Shown here: piece by piece, positions 1 to 5,867 of the stretch
Layout of the letters: every line of letters starts with the position of its first letter
Numbering within the stretch: the first letter of the stretch is position 1
Source: JACDAS01 sp046262415
Lineage (GTDB): Bacteria; Actinomycetota; Thermoleophilia; Gaiellales; Gaiellaceae
Length of the DNA stretch: 9,565 bases
Direction: 5' to 3'
Assembly (NCBI GenBank): GCA_046262415.1
Contig: JBHEMU010000185.1
Location: 1-9,565 of the forward strand
Translations under genes and position numbers: made by a program
Notes under the pieces: generated by a model
The model's database searches: none
The model's input: only the letters and a program-made list of their open reading frames with translations
Told to the model about the DNA's origin: nothing

Positions 1-262
1 GCGCGGGCTTGCCCGTGCTCCGTCTGAGCCGACCGCACGAGCGCATCCGGGTAGAGACCACGCTCCCAGGCGTCGCTTGCGACGCCGACCTCAGGAGCGC
101 GGGCTTGCCCGTGCTCCGTCTGAGCCGACCGCACGAGCGCACCCGGGTAGAGCCCACGCTCCCAGGCGTCGCTTGCGACGCCGACCTCAGGAGCGCGGGC
201 TTGCCCGTGCTCCGTCTGAGCCGACCGCACGAGCGCACCCGGGGAGAGCCCACGCTCCTAGG
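1..262. repeat. 96-bp tandem repeat array, about 2.7 copies, truncated at left edge
   Basis: Units begin at 1, 97 and 193, exactly 96 bp apart, and differ at only a few positions (for example 46, 57, 244 and 259). Each full unit contains two strong inverted repeats. The first is an 11-bp stem at 94-117 and again at 190-213, with one G-T wobble. The second is a perfect 7-bp stem at 69-86 and again at 165-182. Read on the plus strand, both have the loop CTTG closed by a G-C pair. A weaker hairpin (GAGCG with CGCTC, plus GGG with CCC) lies between them. The array ends at the stop codon of the minus-strand gene at 258-506. Because 96 is divisible by three, the repeat is open in several frames, but the translations are Arg/Pro-rich and not protein-like. 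It resembles REP/BIME-type intergenic repeats in form; its function is unknown. Confidence 0.93.
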
Positions 263-506
263 TCTCGTCGTCGCGCTCGTCCTCCGCGAGCCCGCGCGGC
301 GGCCAGTCGGGCTCCGGGGCATCGCAGCGGCTGGAACAGTGCAGTGACGCGATGTTCTGCAGGGGGATGAGGATGTGGCCGTTCAGCTCGATGTGGGGCA
401 CGTCGTCGACGACGCAGTACGCCGTCAACACTCCGTCCTGGTAATCGCCGCCGAAGAGAGCGCACTCGACCTGCTCTCCCTTGTACTTGCTGGTGTAGTC
501 CTCCAC
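258..506 (-). CDS. Hypothetical 82-aa protein
   Basis: I do not recognise this family. Amino-acid usage is that of a folded protein, unlike the Arg/Pro-rich shadows in other frames. Residues about 10-60 alternate hydrophobic and polar residues (VECALF, GVLTAYCVV, HIELNGHILIPLQNI), suggesting a small beta-barrel. Four cysteines occur, at about 15, 31, 57 and 61, the last two as CSSRC. The tail (about 65-82) is acidic and Pro-rich and may be disordered. An in-frame TAG lies five codons upstream, so the GTG at 506-504 is the earliest possible start; a GGAGG overlaps it rather than preceding it at normal spacing, so the exact start is uncertain. It begins 19 bp after the histidine phosphatase stop on the same strand, so co-transcription is likely. 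Its TAG stop at 260-258 falls at the edge of the 96-bp repeat array. Confidence 0.65.
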   Translation of the reverse strand: MEDYTSKYKGEQVECALFGGDYQDGVLTAYCVVDDVPHIELNGHILIPLQNIASLHCSSRCDAPEPDWPPRGLAEDERDDET

Positions 507-525
507 CTCCGGCGGAGTCTAGTCG

Positions 526-1194
526 TCACCCCGCGGGAGACGGTGACCGCGCGACGGCGGCCTGGCGCTCCTGCTGGTCGCGCGCGATCAGCTCGTCGAT
601 CCCGCTCGCGGGGCAGAGCTCGGTCAGGCTTCCCTCGCGCACGCAGACGGCCGAGAGGCGCGCGTTCGGCTCCACCGGGCGGATGCGCCGGTAGTGCCGC
701 ACGTCGAGCCCCAGGGCCTCCGCGTGGATCGCCCGGATCGGGCCGCCGTGGGAGACGACGAGAATCCGGTCACCGCCGTGCTCCTCGGCGATCCGCCTGA
801 CGGCGGCGAGGACGCGTGCGCTCATCTGCTCGTACGTCTCGCCGTCCTCCCAGCCGGAGCTGCCTTGCTTCCAGCGGCGATATCCCTCGGGAAAGCGCTC
901 GGCCGCCTCCGTTCGCGTCAGACCCGACCAGCTGCCGACGTCGACCTCGCGCAGGTCGGGCAGCATCCGGTGCTCGACGCCCTGGCGCTCGGCCACGGCC
1001 GCGGCGGTGTCGTGGGCCCGTCGCAGGTCGCTGGAGTACACGGCGGCCAGCGGGATCCGCTTCAGCCGCTCCGCGAGCGCACGCGCCTGCTCGAGGCCGC
1101 GCGCGGTCAACGGCCGGTCGGCGTGGCCCTGCCAGCGCACCTCGCGGTTCCAGTCGCTCTGCCCGTGGCGGGCGAGCAGGAGGATCGTCGTCAC
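526..1194 (-). CDS. Histidine phosphatase family protein (phosphoglycerate mutase-like)
   Basis: This 222-aa protein belongs to the branch-1 histidine phosphatase superfamily (GpmB/CobC/PhoE-like), cytosolic enzymes that hydrolyse small phosphate esters through a phosphohistidine. The signature LARHGQ puts the catalytic pair at R9-H10. SSDLRRAHDTA supplies a phosphate-binding Arg (R58 or R59), E83 in LREVDVGSW is the likely proton donor, and VVSHGG supplies the second catalytic His, H149. Length and motif order match the family, so the enzyme should be active. The substrate cannot be read from sequence: alpha-ribazole phosphate, phosphosugars and 3-phosphoglycerate are all possible, and no cobalamin or glycolysis genes are nearby. 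The GTG start at 1194 places MTTILLLARHG exactly as in homologues. No Shine-Dalgarno is visible; a TAGCGT -10 lies 7 nt upstream, suggesting a leaderless mRNA. The 82-aa gene follows after 19 bp. Confidence 0.92.
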   Translation of the reverse strand: MTTILLLARHGQSDWNREVRWQGHADRPLTARGLEQARALAERLKRIPLAAVYSSDLRRAHDTAAAVAERQGVEHRMLPDLREVDVGSWSGLTRTEAAERFPEGYRRWKQGSSGWEDGETYEQMSARVLAAVRRIAEEHGGDRILVVSHGGPIRAIHAEALGLDVRHYRRIRPVEPNARLSAVCVREGSLTELCPASGIDELIARDQQERQAAVARSPSPAG

Positions 1195-1214
1195 GGGCTG
1201 TACGCTAGCCGCGC
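1195..1214. promoter_or_regulatory. Divergent bidirectional leaderless promoter with symmetric -10 (TACGCTA)
   Basis: Only 20 bp separate the two divergent GTG starts. The heptamer TACGCTA at 1201-1207 reads TACGCT on plus and TAGCGT on minus, both fitting TANNNT. The plus hexamer ends 8 nt before the GTG at 1215 and the minus hexamer ends 7 nt before the GTG at 1194, so transcription would begin at or next to each start codon. No -35 match or Shine-Dalgarno is visible for either gene. Leaderless mRNAs with a TANNNT -10 are well known in actinobacteria; that this element drives both genes is inference. Confidence 0.6.
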
Positions 1215-2000
1215 GTGGATCTCGGCCTCCGCAATCGGGTCTGCGTCGTGACCGGGTCGACGGCGGGTATCGGCCTGGAGACCGCCCGGCTGCTGGCGGA
1301 CGAGGGGGCTCGCGTGGCCGTCTGCGGACGGGACGCGGAGCGGGTCGAGCGAGCGCGCACCGACGCCGGCGCGGCTCTCGGCGTCGTGTGCGACCTGGCC
1401 GAGCCGTCCGCGCCCGAGGCGCTGCTCGCCGACGCGGCGCGCGAGCTGGGCCCGGCCGAGATCCTCGTCAACAACGTCGGGGTCGCCTACCAGACCACGC
1501 TGGAGGAGCTCACCGACGCCGACTGGGACGCGATGTGGCAGCTCAACGTGATGAGCTACGTCCGGACGATCCGGGCCGCCCTGCCGGCGATGCGCGCGGC
1601 CCGGACCGGTGCGATCGTCAACGTCTCGTCGACGGCGGGCAAGCGGCCCTCGACGTCGATGCCGAACTACTCCGTGACCAAGGCGGCGGTCCTGTCGCTG
1701 TCCCGGCTCGTCGCCGACCTCTACGCGGGAGAGGGGATTCGCTGCAACGCGGTCACGCCCGGGCCGACTGCGACGGATGCGTGGCTCGCCCCCGGCGGCC
1801 TGGCCGACCAGCAGGCCGAACGGTCGGGCAAGACTCGAGCCGAGGTGCTCGAGGCAGTCGGTGCGGGCCGCCCGCTCGGCCGCCTCGCGGAGCCGCTCGA
1901 GATCGCGTCCGTGATCGCCTTCCTGTGCTCCGAGCGGGCCGCGTACGTCACGGGGGCGGCCTGGAGCGCCGACGGCGGCACGGTCCCCATCATCGTGTAG
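1215..2000 (+). CDS. Short-chain dehydrogenase/reductase (classical SDR)
   Basis: This is a 261-aa NAD(P)-dependent oxidoreductase with a single Rossmann domain, the usual length for a classical SDR. The cofactor-binding TGSTAGIG spans residues 13-20. R39 after beta-strand 2 (CGRD) suggests NADP(H) preference. D60 contacts adenine, and NNVG at 86-89 stabilises the central sheet. The catalytic set is N111, S139, Y152 and K156 (YSVTK), all present. The C-terminal part has the usual VTPGPTATD loop (about 180-188) and YVTGAAWSADGG near the end, typical of FabG/glucose-dehydrogenase-like tetramers. The substrate cannot be assigned; 3-oxoacyl-ACP reduction is possible, but no fatty-acid genes are nearby. 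The GTG start at 1215 gives the standard MDLGL N-terminus, and a TANNNT -10 lies 8 nt upstream. It is divergent from the histidine phosphatase and ends 18 bp before dgt. Confidence 0.93.
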   Translation: MDLGLRNRVCVVTGSTAGIGLETARLLADEGARVAVCGRDAERVERARTDAGAALGVVCDLAEPSAPEALLADAARELGPAEILVNNVGVAYQTTLEELTDADWDAMWQLNVMSYVRTIRAALPAMRAARTGAIVNVSSTAGKRPSTSMPNYSVTKAAVLSLSRLVADLYAGEGIRCNAVTPGPTATDAWLAPGGLADQQAERSGKTRAEVLEAVGAGRPLGRLAEPLEIASVIAFLCSERAAYVTGAAWSADGGTVPIIV

Positions 2001-2006
2001 CCGCAG

Positions 2007-2018
2007 TACTCTGAGTCG
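2007..2018 (+). promoter_or_regulatory. Candidate leaderless promoter of dgt-dnaG (-10 TACTCT)
   Basis: TACTCT at 2007-2012 fits TANNNT and lies 6 nt before the GTG start of dgt at 2019, within the 18-bp gap after the SDR stop. There is no Shine-Dalgarno in the gap, which favours a leaderless start. No convincing -35 is seen. Readthrough from the SDR gene is an alternative or additional source of transcript. Confidence 0.45.
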
Positions 2019-2975
2019 GTGCCCCAACTCGCGGGACGAGTCGCCGACGCGTTCGCAGAACGCCTCCGCCGGCACGAGGAACGCTGGCTCTCCCCGCTCG
2101 CCGTTCGCTCCTACGAGACGCGCGGTCGGCTCCAGCCGGAGGAGGAATGCCGCCTCCGGACGCCCTTCCAGCGCGACCGCGACCGGATCGTGCACTCGAA
2201 GCCCTTCCGGCGGCTCAAAGGCAAGACGCAGGTGTTCATCGACCCCGCGGGCGACCACTACCGCACGCGGATGACGCACACCCTCGAGACGTCCGCGATC
2301 TCCCGCGGCGTCGCCCGCGCGCTGCGCCTGAACGAGGATCTGACCGAGGCGATCGGCCTGGGGCACGACATGGGCCACCCGCCCTTCGGCCACGCGGGCG
2401 AAGAGGCGCTCGACGCCGCGCTCGACGCGCGCTTCGGGCGGCGATTCCGACACAACGAGCAATCGCTGCGGATCGCGGAGCAACTCAACCTGACCGCCGA
2501 GGTCCGAGACGGCATCCTCACCCACACCGGACCGGCCGAGCCGCAGACGCTCGAGGGCAGGATCGTCCGGCTGGTCGACCGCGTGGCGTACATCAACCAC
2601 GACATCGACGACGCGATCCGGTACGGAACCCTCGACGAGGCGGAGTTGCCGAAGGCCGAGATCGAGCGCCTCGGGCCGACCGGCGCGAGGCGGATCGACA
2701 CGCTCGTCCACGACCTCGTCGAGACCTCGGAGGAGGCGGGCGACATCCGCCAGTCCGAGGAGGTCGGCGCCGCGATGCTCTCGCTGCGCGCGTTCATGTT
2801 TGAGCGGGTCTACCTGGGCGAGCATGCCCGCGGCGAGCACGAGCGGGCGCGCCGGACGGTTCGCACGATCTTCGAGCATCTCGCCGCGGCAGGGCAGGGG
2901 CCTGACGAGATCACCGAGTTCGTCGCCGGCATGACCGACCGCTTCGCGCTCACGTACGCGGCGAGACTGCTGTGA
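2019..2975 (+). CDS. dgt: Deoxyguanosinetriphosphate triphosphohydrolase-like protein (HD domain)
   Basis: The dGTPase family hydrolyses dGTP, or dNTPs more broadly, to the deoxynucleoside and triphosphate, shaping the dNTP pool. The N-terminus carries the family hallmark RTPFQRDRDRIVHSKPFRRLKGKTQVF (described in pieces: RTPFQRDRDR at about 47-56 and FRRLKGKTQV at about 63-72). The HD metal site is H87 (MTHTLE), H116-D117 (GHDMGHPPFGHAG) and D187 (RLVDRVAYINHD). H145 in RHNEQS and H169 in LTHTG are further conserved active-site positions. At 318 aa it is shorter than the roughly 430 aa I recall for the mycobacterial protein, mainly in the C-terminal half, yet it keeps all metal ligands. The GTG start at 2019 follows the candidate leaderless -10. 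Its TGA overlaps the dnaG start (GTGA), and a dgt-dnaG pair is familiar in actinobacteria, so co-transcription and translational coupling are likely. Confidence 0.95.
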   Translation: MPQLAGRVADAFAERLRRHEERWLSPLAVRSYETRGRLQPEEECRLRTPFQRDRDRIVHSKPFRRLKGKTQVFIDPAGDHYRTRMTHTLETSAISRGVARALRLNEDLTEAIGLGHDMGHPPFGHAGEEALDAALDARFGRRFRHNEQSLRIAEQLNLTAEVRDGILTHTGPAEPQTLEGRIVRLVDRVAYINHDIDDAIRYGTLDEAELPKAEIERLGPTGARRIDTLVHDLVETSEEAGDIRQSEEVGAAMLSLRAFMFERVYLGEHARGEHERARRTVRTIFEHLAAAGQGPDEITEFVAGMTDRFALTYAARLL

Positions 2976-4618
2976 GCCGGATCAAGGACTCGTCGGTCGA
3001 GGCGGTGAAGGCGGCCGCCAGCATCGTCGACGTCGTCGGCGCGGGCACGCAGCTACGCAAGGTGGGGGGGCGCTACACCGGCCGCTGCCCGTTCCACGAG
3101 GAGCGGACGCCGAGCTTCTCGCTCAGCCCCGAGAAGGGGCTGTACCACTGCTTCGGCTGTGGAGCCAGCGGCGACCTGATCACCTTCGTGCGGGAGACCG
3201 AGCAGCTCGACTTCGCCGGCGCGATCGAGTGGCTCGCCGACCGTTTCCACGTCCAGCTCGAATACGAGGAATCGACGGGCCACGAGGACGAGCAGAGGCG
3301 GCAGCGCTCGCGCCTCCTCGCCGTGATCGAGCAGGCCGCCTCCTTCTACGAACGCCACCTCTGGGACTCCCCCGCCGGCGCCGGCGCCCGCGACTACCTC
3401 GCCGGCAGGGGCCTGAGCGAGGAGGTGTGCCGTGAGTACCGCCTCGGCCTCGCGCCCGGCGGGGCGACCCTCGCGAGGAAGGCGGTCGACAAGGGGTTCA
3501 CGCGGGAGGAGCTGCTCGCGGCGGGGCTCGCCAACCGTCGCGGCAACGACTTCTTCTCGGGCCGCCTGCTCTTCCCGCTCGCGGACGCCCGCGGACGCGT
3601 GCTGGGATTCCAGGCGCGGAAGCTGCGAGACGACGACTCGCTCCAGGCGAAGTACGTGAACTCGCCCGAGAGCGAGCTGTTTCGCAAGGGCGACCTCCTC
3701 TACGGGCTCGACCGCGCTCGGGGGGCGATCGCGCGGCAGGACCGTGCGATCGTCGTCGAGGGGAACACCGACGTGCTGGCGCTGCGGCAGGCGGGTCTCG
3801 AGCCCGTCGTCGCCTCGATGGGCACGGCTCTCACCGAGCGGCAGCTGAGAGAGCTCGCCCGCGCGACTCGACGCCTCTACCTCTGCTTCGACGGCGATGC
3901 TGCCGGCGAGGCGGCGACGCTGCGCGGGATGGAGCTCGCAGCGGGGCAGGGTCTCGATGTCCGAGTCGTGCGCCTGCCGGCGGGCCAGGACCCCGCCGAC
4001 GTCGCCGAGCGCTTCGAGCATCTGCTCGGCGCGGCGGAGAGCTACGTCATGCACCGCGTGCGGCTCGAGCTCGACCGGGCGGCGGATCGGCAGGAGGCGT
4101 TCGTCCGGGTCCGGGAGGTGCTGGCCCGGTTCGAGGAGTCGCCGGAGCGCCAGGACGCCGCCCGCCTCGCCGCCGACCGGCTCGACCTGCCGCGGGAGAT
4201 CCAGGCGGGGCTCGCGCCGCGCGGCGCTGCCTCGGCCACCGGGACGCTGTCGCCCAAGTCGCTCGCGGCCGGTTTCGACCGGGAGCGAGACGCGCTCGCA
4301 GCCTGCCTGGCCCACGAGGAGCTCGTACCGCTCCTCGCCGAGCTCACGCCCGAGCACTTCGACGAGGAGTCACACCGGCTCGTCCGCGCACACCTGGTCG
4401 AGGGGGCGCCGGCGGATGAGCACCTGACCGGCCTGCTCGCCGAGCTGGACGCCCGCGGCGCCTCGGGGGCGCTCGACGCCCGCACCGGACGGGAGCTCCT
4501 CCTCCGGCTCCGGGAACGGCGTCTGCGCCGCGAGCTCGCCTCGGCGGGCCTCGAGCAGATGGACGAGCGCCGCGCCGCGCTCGCCAAGGTCCGCGAGGCC
4601 CTCGGCAGCATCGCCTGA
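2972..4618 (+). CDS. dnaG: DNA primase DnaG
   Basis: The bacterial replicative primase makes RNA primers at the fork and works with DnaB helicase. The 548-aa protein has the usual three-part plan. An N-terminal CHC2 zinc-binding domain has C39-P-F-H42 and C60-F-G-C63. The RNA-polymerase core includes the TOPRIM motifs VVEGNTD (E263, D267) and CFDGDAAG (D307, D309), the metal-binding acids. A helical C-terminal region (about 420-548, with DRERDALAACLAHEEL) matches the helicase-interaction domain in position. One oddity is that the TOPRIM signature reads EGNTD, with Asn265 where the canonical motif is EGY-x-D. The GTG start at 2972 overlaps the dgt stop by 4 bp, has no obvious Shine-Dalgarno, and gives the expected N-terminus before the zinc ribbon, so translation is probably coupled to dgt. 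No rpoD follows; the next gene is tRNA-Asn. Confidence 0.97.
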   Translation: MSRIKDSSVEAVKAAASIVDVVGAGTQLRKVGGRYTGRCPFHEERTPSFSLSPEKGLYHCFGCGASGDLITFVRETEQLDFAGAIEWLADRFHVQLEYEESTGHEDEQRRQRSRLLAVIEQAASFYERHLWDSPAGAGARDYLAGRGLSEEVCREYRLGLAPGGATLARKAVDKGFTREELLAAGLANRRGNDFFSGRLLFPLADARGRVLGFQARKLRDDDSLQAKYVNSPESELFRKGDLLYGLDRARGAIARQDRAIVVEGNTDVLALRQAGLEPVVASMGTALTERQLRELARATRRLYLCFDGDAAGEAATLRGMELAAGQGLDVRVVRLPAGQDPADVAERFEHLLGAAESYVMHRVRLELDRAADRQEAFVRVREVLARFEESPERQDAARLAADRLDLPREIQAGLAPRGAASATGTLSPKSLAAGFDRERDALAACLAHEELVPLLAELTPEHFDEESHRLVRAHLVEGAPADEHLTGLLAELDARGASGALDARTGRELLLRLRERRLRRELASAGLEQMDERRAALAKVREALGSIA

Positions 4619-4696
4619 GCTCCTCGACGACCCGTCGAACGCCGAGTCGACCGTATTCGACACGGGGCCCGCGGACGGACGCTGAGAGGGCGCGGC

Positions 4697-4702
4697 TACA
4701 AT
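4697..4702 (+). promoter_or_regulatory. Candidate -10 of tRNA-Asn promoter (TACAAT)
   Basis: TACAAT matches five of six bases of TATAAT and ends 20 bp before the tRNA, putting the transcript start near 4709. No good -35 is found at 16-18 bp spacing. The 104 bp between dnaG and the tRNA holds no convincing T-tailed terminator for dnaG. Confidence 0.5.
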
Positions 4703-4722
4703 TGCCGCCGGCCGAGCGCCGA

Positions 4723-4795
4723 TCCCCGGTAGCTCAATTGGCAGAGCATCCGGCTGTTAACCGGAGGGTTGTTGGTTCGAGTCCAACCCGGGGAG
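4723..4795 (+). tRNA. trnN: tRNA-Asn (anticodon GTT)
   Basis: A complete 73-nt cloverleaf can be folded by eye. The acceptor stem is TCCCCGG (4723-4729) with CCGGGGA (4788-4794), and the discriminator is G4795. The D stem is GCTC (4732-4735) with GAGC (4744-4747). The anticodon stem TCCGG/CCGGA (4749-4753 and 4761-4765) encloses the loop CTGTTAA, with anticodon GTT at 4756-4758. The variable region is 5 nt, and the T arm is GTTGG-TTCGAGT-CCAAC. The 3' CCA is not encoded, so it must be added after transcription. A -10-like TACAAT lies upstream. tRNA 3' ends are common integration sites, but no repeat of the 3' end is seen elsewhere in the window. Confidence 0.98.
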
Positions 4796-4856
4796 TAGGA
4801 AGGGCCTGCGGAGAAAGAGGCCGGGGAAGCACGGCCGCGGCCGGAACAGTCGTGCG

Positions 4857-5036
4857 TTAGGAGCGGGTGGCGGGGTCGGCCTCGCGGGACCGTGTGAGGA
4901 GCCACCCTCCGATCATGAGCAAGGCCCCGAGTACCAGGAAGCCGATGTCGTACGCGGTCTCATGGCCTGCGCCCTCGCGGACATGACGAAGGGCGGGGAG
5001 CTTGTGATTGACGAGGTCTCGGGCCCCCGCGCCCAA
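4857..5036 (-). pseudogene. C-terminal remnant of a DUF2243-like membrane protein
   Basis: The minus-strand frame ending at TAA (4859-4857) reads RDLVNHKLPALRHVREG, a gap, then AYDIGFLVLGALLMIGGWLL and a short charged tail. From memory this matches the end of DUF2243 predicted membrane proteins, which carry an HHVREG-like motif followed by an AYDLGFLALGALLLLxGWLL-type last transmembrane helix. Full-length members are about 150-170 aa with several helices; here only about 55 residues remain. Upstream the frame loses resemblance and runs into GC-rich hairpins and the end of greA. There is no ATG or GTG in a sensible place; a TTG at 5036 is the only possible in-frame start and has no good ribosome-binding site. 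I therefore call it a truncated remnant. A real 59-aa single-span protein is the alternative. It lies between tRNA-Asn and greA. Confidence 0.55.
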
Positions 5037-5069
5037 GGGGGCTAAACCTGCGCGGGGCGTACCCGCAGG
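5023..5069 (-). terminator. greA: Candidate greA terminator, two GC-rich hairpins
   Basis: Immediately after the greA stop on the minus strand there is an imperfect hairpin at 5069-5047 (outer arms CCTGCG and CGCAGG) followed by TTTAG. A second hairpin at 5042-5023 (GCCCCC with GGGGGC) comes next. The T-tract is short, so this is a weak intrinsic-terminator candidate or simply a 3' end stabiliser. Confidence 0.35.
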
Positions 5070-5073
5070 CCGC

Positions 5074-5529
5074 TCAGGCGGCCCGGATCTCGACAATCGT
5101 GGCGCTCCAGGTCGTCCGCGGGGCCTGGACCTGCACCGTCTCGCCGACCCGTCTGCCGAACAGCGCCCGGCCGAGCGGCGAGGAGGTGGAGATCGCGCCC
5201 TGGCGACCGACGTTCGAGATCTCGAACTCGAGCGTCTCCCCACGTTCGTCGGTCATGACGACATGCGAACCGGTGGAGACGGTGCCGGACTCGACCGCGT
5301 CGACGATCGAGGCTGATGCGAGCCGGTCGCGGAGCAGGGTGATCCGCCGCTCGAGCAGGCCCTGGGCGTTCTTGGCGTCGTGGTAGCCGAAGTTCTCCGA
5401 GAGGTCGCCCTCCTCGCGAGCGCGAGCGATCGTCTCGATCGCGGCACGGCGCTCCGGGCCCTCCAGCTCGGCGAGCTCGGCGGAGAGAACCTCGTGCTCG
5501 TCCCTGGTCATCTGCTCGGTCACGCTCAT
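5074..5529 (-). CDS. greA: Transcription elongation factor GreA
   Basis: GreA inserts its coiled coil into the RNA polymerase secondary channel and stimulates cleavage of backtracked RNA, rescuing stalled complexes. The 151-aa protein is near the usual length of about 158. Residues 1-75 form the N-terminal antiparallel coiled coil, with the acidic tip at AREEGDLSEN; D42 and E45 correspond to the E. coli catalytic-tip acids D41 and E44. The C-terminal FKBP-like domain has ISTSSPLGRALFGRRVGETV at about 113-132, very close to the family signature. The tip is followed by FGYHDAKNAQG, a slight variant of the usual AEYHAAKEQQG. The ATG start at 5529 has a strong Shine-Dalgarno (GGGAGGAA, 5543-5536) with good spacing, unlike the leaderless genes in this window. 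It is transcribed on its own, divergently from the secreted-protein gene. Confidence 0.96.
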   Translation of the reverse strand: MSVTEQMTRDEHEVLSAELAELEGPERRAAIETIARAREEGDLSENFGYHDAKNAQGLLERRITLLRDRLASASIVDAVESGTVSTGSHVVMTDERGETLEFEISNVGRQGAISTSSPLGRALFGRRVGETVQVQAPRTTWSATIVEIRAA

Positions 5530-5867
5530 CGCTCGTTCCTCCCTGGCCCGATCGTCATCCGTACCCGTTCATCGGCAGTCGCACGACCCTCCTGGACCGC
5601 AGGCCTCCGGGTGGTCGCCCGAGACGAAGCGTAGAGGCGCGCCGGTCTACTCGCCGGGGTAGGGATCCTCCCTCCCACGGCGACGGCAAACCCGAGCGAT
5701 GTCTCTGGCGGACGATGCCGAAGCTCGAGCGCGAGCCCGACCGCTCTACGCGCTGGCGCGAGCGGAGTTCGCGGGTGCTCGAGCGGAGCTGGTGCGACGC
5801 GCGCGGGCGGAGGGGCAGAGTAGAGTCGCGTCGAGAGAGGTTCTGCCGTTCGAAGGAGGGAGAGATC
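5530..5867. other. 338-bp divergent intergenic region between greA and secreted-protein gene
   Basis: Open frames cross this stretch on both strands, but their products are Arg-rich and lack ribosome-binding sites, so I call no gene. For greA, TACGCT on the minus strand (5633-5628) is a possible -10, implying a leader of about 90 nt. That leader contains a short start-to-stop frame (5584-5555) that could be a 9-codon leader peptide but has poor Shine-Dalgarno spacing. For the plus-strand gene, TAGAGT at 5821-5826 is a possible -10 about 40 nt before the start. No -35 consensus is convincing for either direction. Confidence 0.4.

Noticed and set aside
1..262. CRISPR array
   Set aside because: The whole 96-bp unit repeats, with no unique spacers between short repeats and no cas genes.
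9..347. Plus-strand open frame with a 32-aa protein repeat
   Set aside because: It is a by-product of a 96-bp DNA repeat whose length is a multiple of three; it has no ribosome-binding site, is Arg/Pro-rich and runs antisense into the 82-aa gene.
1191..2879. 562-codon minus-strand open frame opposite the SDR and dgt genes
   Set aside because: It is a long antisense frame typical of GC-rich codon bias; its composition is Arg/Gly/Val-rich without motifs, while both plus-strand genes have clear catalytic residues.
3053..4357. 434-codon minus-strand open frame opposite dnaG
   Set aside because: It is an antisense shadow of dnaG with no recognisable domain or ribosome-binding site.
4696..4905. 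Minus-strand frame across tRNA-Asn
   Set aside because: It translates the antisense of the tRNA (SPGWTRTNNPP-type string), a well-known false protein prediction.
4723..5073. Integrated mobile element at the tRNA
   Set aside because: No integrase, transposase or second copy of the tRNA 3' end is visible; only a truncated gene suggests past rearrangement.
5699..5867. Upstream extension of the secreted-protein frame to ATG 5699
   Set aside because: It is Arg/Ala-rich with no Shine-Dalgarno, and it bypasses the strong Shine-Dalgarno and signal-peptide start at 5868.
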